Below, one piece after another: positions 5,150 through 9,989 of a stretch of 9,989 bases of DNA. A program made the position numbers and the translations under genes. The notes under the pieces are model-generated. The model did no database searches and was not told the origin of the DNA. It saw nothing but the letters and a program-made list of their open reading frames with translations. Source of the stretch: Endomicrobium sp. (lineage in GTDB: Bacteria; Elusimicrobiota; Endomicrobiia; Endomicrobiales; Endomicrobiaceae); the NCBI GenBank assembly GCA_031277075.1, contig JAISLV010000166.1, positions 1-9,989 of the forward strand. Direction: 5' to 3'. How positions within the stretch are numbered: the stretch's first letter is position 1; each line of letters starts with the position of its first letter.

Positions 5150-5989
5150 TTACCCTTTAAGCGCGCCTGCGGCAATGCCTTTTACTATGTGTTTTTGCAT
5201 CATAAGATAAACTATCACTATGGGAATTGTAGCTATTGTAAGTCCCGCCATAAGAAGAGGATAATCGGTTATAAACGTGCCTTGAAAAACCATTAAACCT
5301 CTTTGAATAGGCATTTTGGCTTTATCTTGCAAAATTACCAAAGCGAGCAAAAATTCGTTCCAAATTGTAAGAGAATTCATTATCACAAGAGTGGCTATTG
5401 CGGGTTTTGCCAAAGGAACCGCTATTCTCCAGTATATGCCGAAACGCGAACATCCGTCTATCAAAGCCGCTTCTTCAACTTCTCGGGGCAAATCGTCGAA
5501 AAAACCTTTCAGCAAAAATATCGCAAAAGCTAAACCGTTGCTTATATAACACAATAATAGTCCGAGCCTTGTGTCTATTAAACCTAAACTTTTAAGCAAA
5601 AGGTAGAGCGGAACGAAAACGCCGGGGATAGGAATTAAAAGCGTGGCTATCAGCAAATAGAACAATATGTTTTTACCGGGAAACTCAAGCCTTGCAAAAG
5701 CATATGCCGCAAGCGACGAAATAAAAATTATAAAAAACACGCCTACTACCGTATAAAAGACGCTGTTGAGAAAGTAAGCTCCGAAATCCGCCTTTACAAA
5801 AGCCGTCACATAATTTGACCAGTTCCACACTTCAGGCAGCAAAGTCATTTTTGAAAATATTAAATCTTGCGTTTTTAAAGACGATGAAATCATCCAAAAA
5901 ACAGGGAAAAGACAGGTTATAGCCACAGCTCCTAACGCTATATGAGTAACTCCGCTTTTTAAACGCTTTTGAAATTTAAAAAAATTCAT
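5150..5989 (-). CDS. Carbohydrate ABC transporter permease, MalG/UgpE type
   Basis: 279 residues with six membrane helices. The first is at about 15-36 and the last ends near 264. The EAA loop that docks the ATPase is present as EEAALIDGCSRFGIYWRIAVPLAKP (around 172-196). The typical end of this family is present too: QKHIVKGIAAGALKG. It forms the inner-membrane channel with the permease encoded at 6095-6982 and takes sugar from the binding protein. The start ATG has AGGA a few bases upstream. It is separated from the first permease by 105 bp that hold a remnant of the miniature element. Confidence 0.92.
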   Translation of the reverse strand: MNFFKFQKRLKSGVTHIALGAVAITCLFPVFWMISSSLKTQDLIFSKMTLLPEVWNWSNYVTAFVKADFGAYFLNSVFYTVVGVFFIIFISSLAAYAFARLEFPGKNILFYLLIATLLIPIPGVFVPLYLLLKSLGLIDTRLGLLLCYISNGLAFAIFLLKGFFDDLPREVEEAALIDGCSRFGIYWRIAVPLAKPAIATLVIMNSLTIWNEFLLALVILQDKAKMPIQRGLMVFQGTFITDYPLLMAGLTIATIPIVIVYLMMQKHIVKGIAAGALKG

Positions 5990-6094
5990 TTTATATCCTG
6001 CGCCGAATATGTCGGCTTTATTAAAAGGGACTTGCCCCGTTTTTATCTAAGAACGTTTCTAAAAACCATAACGCCCGTCCGCGCCTTCGCCTTT
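5990..6094. other. Intercistronic region with small hairpins between the permease genes
   Basis: This gap is wider than any other in the operon. On the minus strand, after the element remnant, come an imperfect hairpin at about 6023-6046 (GGG/CCC plus an A/T stem with a 2-nt bulge) and a perfect 5-bp hairpin GCCGA/TCGGC at 6002-6016, just ahead of the ribosome-binding site of the second permease. They could reduce or stabilise distal expression; neither is a strong terminator. Confidence 0.35.
6052..6093. mobile_element. Terminal remnant of the miniature inverted-repeat element
   Basis: Plus-strand GTTTCTAAAAACC followed by ATAACGCCCGTCCGCGCC aligns with the outer 40 bp of one end of copies A and B (GTCTCTAAAAACC, then TAA(C/T)GC and CCGTCCG...GCGCCTT). 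The rest of the element, including the other inverted repeat, is absent; the match ends at the stop codon of the first permease gene. Confidence 0.6.
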
Positions 6095-6982
6095 CTATCT
6101 ATCGTAATTGAACTTTTTTGACAGATAAATTTGCGCGAAAGAAACCACAAGCAAAACTATGCCAAATATTACCGCCATAGCGGTTGAATACCCAAACTCG
6201 CCATTGCTCATATACTCGTATATTTTTGTTATCGGAACATGGGTATGCCCCGCAGGTCCGCCTCTTGTCATTGAATAAATGAGGTCAAACACCTGCATTG
6301 AGCCTAAAATTGTAAGTATCATAACTATTGTGATAATGGGGATTAACAAAGGAAAAGTGATATTTTTAAACTGCTGCCACGCGTCTGCGCCGTCAACTTC
6401 AGCGGCTTCGTAAAGGTCAACTGGAATTGTTTGCAAACCTGCAAGAAGAATTATAAAACCGTATCCGAACCCTTTCCACATATGCACGACGGCTACGGAA
6501 GAAAGAGCGGTTTTAATTTCCGAAAGCCAAGCAAAATCCGCAAAATTTGTAAAACCCAGCGAAGTAAGCCAATAATTTAATATGCCGAAATTTCCGTCAT
6601 ATACAAATTTCCAAATTAACCCGACGACTACGCCCGACAATACAGGGGGCAAAAAGAAAATCGTCCTATAAATATTTTCGCCTTTTATATTTTTGTTGAC
6701 AAGCAAAGCCAAAAGCAAAGCCAGCCCGTTTTGCAAAGTAAGGGCAAGAATCGTAATATAGCCTGCGTTTAACATTGATTTCCAAAAAGCGGGATTGTTA
6801 AACAAAATATGTTTATACTGCGCAAAGCCGACCCAAAGCATATCTTTGTCTATGCCGTTCCACTGAAAAAAACTCAACTGAAAAGTTCTAAGTATCGGAT
6901 ATAAACTAAATATCAGAAACAAAACTAAAGCTGGAATTATAAAACAAAAATTTTGAGTTTTTTCTATCGGAGTTATTTTCAT
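6095..6982 (-). CDS. Carbohydrate ABC transporter permease, MalF/UgpA type
   Basis: 295 residues, the usual length of the UgpA-like members. It has six membrane helices, starting at about 12-32 (FCFIIPALVLFLIFSLYPIL). The motif SFFQWNGI follows the first helix, and the EAA loop YEAAEVDGADAWQQFKNITFPLL lies at about 190-212. GSMQVFDLIYSMTRGGPAG (around 229-247) is typical of this subunit. Its ATG overlaps the stop of the binding-protein gene by 4 nt (ATGA), so translation is coupled. Partner subunits are encoded on either side; the nucleotide-binding subunit is not in the window. Confidence 0.92.
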   Translation of the reverse strand: MKITPIEKTQNFCFIIPALVLFLIFSLYPILRTFQLSFFQWNGIDKDMLWVGFAQYKHILFNNPAFWKSMLNAGYITILALTLQNGLALLLALLVNKNIKGENIYRTIFFLPPVLSGVVVGLIWKFVYDGNFGILNYWLTSLGFTNFADFAWLSEIKTALSSVAVVHMWKGFGYGFIILLAGLQTIPVDLYEAAEVDGADAWQQFKNITFPLLIPIITIVMILTILGSMQVFDLIYSMTRGGPAGHTHVPITKIYEYMSNGEFGYSTAMAVIFGIVLLVVSFAQIYLSKKFNYDR

Positions 6983-8280
6983 TTTGCTGCCTTTTGTTGT
7001 CTCTCTTTTTCGCCTTGAACCTCTTTTGCCGCCTCTTCAGGAGTTCTCTCGCCGATAATTACAGACTGCAAATTGATATTAATAAAATTATTTACCTGCC
7101 AGCTTTCAATTTTAGGAAGCGACTCAAAGGTATTTGCGATGTTTTCGGAAAAAATCTTAAGAACGGGCGACAAATCGTCCGCGACGGTTTTATTTGAAGG
7201 TATGTTAAGCGTAGCCTGCGCAAGAAAAGTCTGCTGCGGACCTTGCGTAAGCCATTTTAAAAAGTCTATCGCTTTTTGTTTATTTGGAGATTTTTCATTT
7301 ATAAATAGAGAAGAACCCTCGCCGCCAAACATAAGCATTGGGAATTGAGCTTCGGGCAGAGACGGAGGCGCCATAACGCTGTAATTGAGCGTAGGATTCA
7401 TTGAAAGATAAACGTTTACGCCCCAAGAACCGTTAAAAGCCATAGCGGCTTTTCCCGTCGCAAAACTTCTTTCCGCGTCTTTATTTACCATAGTTACGAC
7501 GCCTGAAGCAAAAAGTTTTGCGTTTTTCATTTCTTCAAAAAGTTTAAATATTTTTATCCATCTTTTATCGGTGTAAGGAATTTTGCCTTCTATCGTCTCA
7601 AGCACGCCTTCTTTGCCAAACAAATTCCACTGATAAGACTGCGCAAACGCCCCTATAAGCCACCCCTCGCCAAAACCTGAAACAAAAGGCTGAATATTTG
7701 CGGCTCTCAGCTTTTTGCCCGCTTCAATAAATTCAGACCAAGTTTTCGGAGGATTTTCAGGGTCTAAGCCTGCTTGCGTAAATAAGTCTTTATTATAGTA
7801 TATCATCAACGAGTTTACGTCTAAAGGAACGGCGTATATGCCGGGTTTGACATTCCATTCGTTTCCGGGTTCAAAAGTGTTTTGCGTAAGCGCTTTTGCA
7901 AAGAAAATATCTTTCCAGCCGTCTTTTTCCATATCCTCGCTTAAATCGGCGATATATCCTGCGTTAATATAGGAAGCCACTTCTTTTTTGTCGGAGATAG
8001 GATTAAAAACGTCGGGCAAAAGATTTGCGGTTGCCGCGGCGGATATTTTGCTCTTATAAACGTCGGTCGGCGCATATGTTTCAAATAAAACTCTTACTCC
8101 CGTTTCTTCCAAATACGTCGCTGCAAGTTTTTCAAAAGCGTCCTGCCTATCGGTCATCCAGTGCCAAATTACAACGTCGGCTTTAGGCTGTTCATTTTTA
8201 TTTTTACCGCAGCCGCTGAAAGAACAAACAAAAAAAGCCAAACAAATTGAAACGGAAACAAAAGTTTTCAATTTAAGCAT
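6979..8280 (-). CDS. Sugar ABC transporter substrate-binding lipoprotein (family 1)
   Basis: 433 residues. A lipoprotein signal ends in the lipobox CSFSGC with the lipidated Cys at position 24. The mature part shows the MalE-like family 1 pattern: WHWMTDRQDAFEKLAATYLEETG, the conserved VYKSKISAAATANLLPDVF, YAVPLDVNSLMIYYNKDLF, PPKTWSEFIEAGKKL, FATGKAAMAFNGSW and a C-terminal QKAIDFLKWLTQG. It captures a mono- or oligosaccharide outside the inner membrane and passes it to the two permeases downstream; the sugar cannot be told. The ATG has AAAGGGAG at 5 nt. First gene of the operon, 74 bp from the -10 box at 8354-8359. Confidence 0.92.
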   Translation of the reverse strand: MLKLKTFVSVSICLAFFVCSFSGCGKNKNEQPKADVVIWHWMTDRQDAFEKLAATYLEETGVRVLFETYAPTDVYKSKISAAATANLLPDVFNPISDKKEVASYINAGYIADLSEDMEKDGWKDIFFAKALTQNTFEPGNEWNVKPGIYAVPLDVNSLMIYYNKDLFTQAGLDPENPPKTWSEFIEAGKKLRAANIQPFVSGFGEGWLIGAFAQSYQWNLFGKEGVLETIEGKIPYTDKRWIKIFKLFEEMKNAKLFASGVVTMVNKDAERSFATGKAAMAFNGSWGVNVYLSMNPTLNYSVMAPPSLPEAQFPMLMFGGEGSSLFINEKSPNKQKAIDFLKWLTQGPQQTFLAQATLNIPSNKTVADDLSPVLKIFSENIANTFESLPKIESWQVNNFININLQSVIIGERTPEEAAKEVQGEKERQQKAAK

Positions 8281-8316
8281 ACTTTCTCCCTTTTTCCCAA
8301 AAATAAATTTAACGCT

Positions 8317-8468
8317 TCAGTGTTTTTTTTGATTTTGACGAAAATGTTTTTTGATTATATCATTTAATCTAAAAAAATCCAAGATTTTTTCCGCCGATTT
8401 AAAATACGCCTCTGCCGTGTTTCTTGACAAACCGCCATTTTCTACATTTTGTTGAAATCGTTAATCAT
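8317..8468 (-). pseudogene. Relic resembling a tyrosine-recombinase N-terminal (SAM-like) domain
   Basis: ATG at 8466-8468 with AAGGA upstream reads MINDFNK and then stops. A shift equal to one missing base joins it to an open frame with VENGGLSRNTAEAYFKSAEK and ILDFFRLND, ending at TGA 8317-8319. The pattern GLS-NT--AY------LDFF is that of the core-binding domain of XerC/phage-type integrases, but it is short, and a TPR-like helix pair is an alternative. No catalytic domain follows. The promoter of the sugar operon lies inside this relic. Confidence 0.35.
8354..8382 (-). promoter_or_regulatory. Promoter of the sugar ABC transporter operon
   Basis: Minus strand TTGGAT (8377-8382), a 17-bp spacer and TATAAT (8354-8359) with an extended TG (TGATATAAT). 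The start is expected near 8347, which leaves a leader of about 65 nt. There is no obvious operator palindrome beside it. Confidence 0.75.
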
Positions 8469-8478
8469 TGATTTATCC

Positions 8479-9480
8479 TTAATTTAGAGAAATATTAAAA
8501 TATTGCAGCCTTTGCTTAAATTTATCTTGCGCTGATAAACAAGCGTCAATTAAACGCTCTTTATTGTCATTGCATTCTTTAAACATTATAAGCCGCCCGA
8601 ACCTGCCGTTGCCGTCTTGAAACGGATGGATTTTTTCAAACTTTTGATGAAACCCGCAAACATCGCCAATATGCTTTATGGCTTTTGCGTTATAGCTGTC
8701 AAGCAAATTTCTTATTTCTTTATGAACTTGATTTGGCGGGCAAGTATCTTGTTCTCCTGCAGTATTTGGTTTTAATTTATAATCGCCGACCTTAAACCAT
8801 GCCAGCCTGCTGTTGTTTGTTGCGATTTTCAACATAAAATGCAGCTCTTTAATCATCGTCTCTGTCAACATTTTTTTGCATTATCAATAATATAGTCAAT
8901 GCGCTTAAAATGATTTGCAGTCTCTATAATATCGTCGACATTAATGGATTTGTCGTCAATGCCCGCTGTATTAGTTTCAAAAATATATCTCGTTTGGTCT
9001 TCTCTGTAAGAGCGCTTCCTTCAATATGGTTAAAATTGTAAGTTAAATTTACTTGAACTTTATGGGTGACTCTAAAAACCTATAATGTTCGTAGTTTCCG
9101 CAAATTTTGCGGCAGTTCAAAGAAGAAAATGCAGGGCGTCCTAAGAGCAAGGACGGACAAATTTTCTGATGCCCAAATGCCGCAGAGACAATGTCTCTCA
9201 AGGCGCAGGCTCGGACGGGCATTAGGGTTTTTAGAGACATCCTATAATAAATCCCGCCTTTAATTTTACGCTCTTTTTCTTCTTTTAAAATATTTAGCAA
9301 ATTATTGTCGCTAAACTTTTTTGCATTTGTTCTGGCAGGAGGTAAGGCGTCTTGCGGTATATTCCAAGTTTTTCCTGTTAAAAAAGCGCCTGCAATTTTG
9401 CCTTGCGCGCAATAATTGCGGACTGTTCTCTCAGATATTCCCCATTTTTTTGCAATTTTAGATACCGATAAATAATTCAT
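8479..9480 (-). pseudogene. Disrupted HTH-Fic domain protein gene
   Basis: The N-terminal part from ATG 9478-9480 (MNYLSVSKIAKKWGISERTV...LTGKTWNIPQDA) is a MerR/excisionase-like helix-turn-helix as found in front of many Fic proteins, which AMPylate targets. It is interrupted after GGIYY by miniature element copy B. Beyond it the frame resumes as VQVNLTYNFNHIEGSALTEKT, then breaks at a T5 run (one base missing or two extra). It resumes as FETNTAGIDD and runs to the Fic motif HPFQDGNGRFGR (8593-8628), which is intact, and LIDACLSAQDKFK at the end. About 25-30 residues usual between FKEC and this end seem deleted. The inhibitory motif (S/T)xxxEG reads FNHIEG, with the Ser lost. A 130-residue catalytic fragment (ATG 8869-8871) could in theory still be made. 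The upstream ATG at 9496-9498 lacks a ribosome-binding site; the chosen one has GAGG. Confidence 0.85.
9064..9242. mobile_element. Miniature inverted-repeat element (MITE-like), copy B, 179 bp
   Basis: The ends are GGGTGACTCTAAAAACCT at 9064-9081 and the complement of GGATGTCTCTAAAAACCCT at 9224-9242. The element is inverted relative to copy A and homologous to it over its whole length, with the CGTCCT hairpin and the CCGCAAA/TTTGCGG palindrome core kept. It is flanked by TAT on both sides (9061-9063 and 9243-9245). Taking out the element and one TAT restores GGIYYKVQVNLTYN of the Fic gene in frame, so this is a real insertion with a 3-bp target duplication. A TATAAT lies just inside one end (9081-9086) in both copies. 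Confidence 0.9.
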
Positions 9481-9557
9481 ACTTTGCCTCAAAGACATAT
9501 TTTATGCTTTTATCGGCAAAAGGTATCATTACGCCTTTTTCCCTGCAATCGCTTTTA
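9478..9557. other. Spacer between prolyl-tRNA synthetase and the Fic relic
   Basis: About 77 bp between the synthetase stop and the Fic ATG. I see no terminator and no convincing promoter. GAGG at about 9487-9490 is the likely ribosome-binding site of the Fic gene, which may once have been cotranscribed with the synthetase. Confidence 0.4.
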
Positions 9558-9989
9558 TCACTCTTTGCCGTTGACAAGTCCGTAAATCTTCAAAATTTCT
9601 TTTACGGCTTCTTCGGGTTTTAAAATCTTTATCCCCTCTTTGCCGTCCCTTCGCGCCTTAAGCTCAACATTGCCGTTTGCCAAATTTTTTTCGCCTATAG
9701 TGATGCGATAGGGTATGCCTATTAAATCCGCGTCTTTAAATTTTATTCCCGCTCTTTCGTCTCTATCGTCTATTAAAACGTCCAACCCTTTTAAACTAAG
9801 CTCGTCGTATATAGCCTGCGCCGCCTCGTTAGTTTTTTGGTCTGAAACGTTTATAGGAAGTATAATTACTTCAAACGGAGCGATATTGTCAGGCCAAATT
9901 ATCCCATTGTCGTCGTGCGACTGTTCTATAGTTGCGGCAAGTATCCTTGTAACGCCAATGCCGTAGCAACCCATTACCATTAAATTTTC
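9558..9989 (-). CDS. proS: Prolyl-tRNA synthetase, C-terminal part
   Basis: 143 residues are visible; the 5' part lies beyond the window edge. The fragment begins in class II motif 3 (MGCYGIGVTRILAATIEQ, with the ATP-binding Arg), followed by the bacterial-type GIIWPDNIAPFEV. It then continues into the anticodon-binding domain (VIILPIN...AIYDELSLKGLDVLIDDRDERAGIKFKDADLIGIPYRITIG). This order is specific to bacterial-type ProRS, which charges tRNA-Pro. The stop is TGA 9558-9560. The fragment looks intact and is the only clear housekeeping gene in the window. Confidence 0.93.
   Translation of the reverse strand, partial: ENLMVMGCYGIGVTRILAATIEQSHDDNGIIWPDNIAPFEVIILPINVSDQKTNEAAQAIYDELSLKGLDVLIDDRDERAGIKFKDADLIGIPYRITIGEKNLANGNVELKARRDGKEGIKILKPEEAVKEILKIYGLVNGKE

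Noticed and set aside
9049..9498. A 149-residue HTH protein as a genuine gene
   Set aside because: Residues after GGIYY are encoded by the inserted element and by out-of-frame Fic sequence, so it is the truncated front part of the Fic gene.

Overview
The window is AT-rich and almost every gene reads on the minus strand. It looks like a chromosomal segment of a diderm, probably host- or gut-associated bacterium: there is a lipoprotein sugar-binding protein, a secreted tail-collar protein and an outer-membrane beta-barrel relic. Gene style, the many relics and the INYQGRLT-type secreted protein would fit Elusimicrobiota (Endomicrobium-like), but that is an impression from sequence style, not a database result. 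I see no tRNA, rRNA, CRISPR array or replication origin.

Layout from right to left, which is the direction of transcription. (1) 9558-9989: the C-terminal third of prolyl-tRNA synthetase, cut by the window edge. (2) 8317-9480: a decayed zone. A HTH-Fic gene is split by a 179-bp miniature inverted-repeat element and also carries a frameshift and an internal deletion; next to it is a short relic resembling the N-terminal domain of a tyrosine recombinase. (3) 3180-8382: a compact operon behind a strong promoter. It encodes a sugar-binding lipoprotein, two ABC permeases, an 80-residue membrane protein, a YihX-like HAD sugar-phosphate phosphatase, an RF-1-like GGQ protein and RadC. The transport ATPase is absent and is presumably shared from elsewhere. 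(4) 1766-3171: a promoter, an 11-copy 7-bp repeat, a strong intrinsic terminator and then a secreted protein with 29 Ala-x-x triads and a phage tail-collar domain. (5) 739-1710: a GT92-like glycosyltransferase. (6) 261-738: the 3' part of a beta-barrel gene ending in a second copy of the miniature element. (7) 1-106: another promoter facing another 7-bp array that runs off the window.

The most unusual structure is the promoter-array module, seen twice. Each has a TGATATAAT promoter, then about 35 bp, then tandem CAACATW heptamers on the transcribed strand, with an ATG directly in front of the array. In the complete module the array sits inside a possible 52-codon leader ORF whose stop codon falls at the foot of the terminator hairpin in front of the collar gene. 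Seven is not a multiple of three, so gain or loss of one repeat would move the leader stop away from the hairpin. This suggests, but does not prove, a phase-variable attenuator for a surface protein. The second distinctive structure is the roughly 175-bp inverted-repeat element: two full copies and one terminal remnant lie in this window, and one copy is a clear insertion with a TAT duplication whose removal restores the Fic reading frame.
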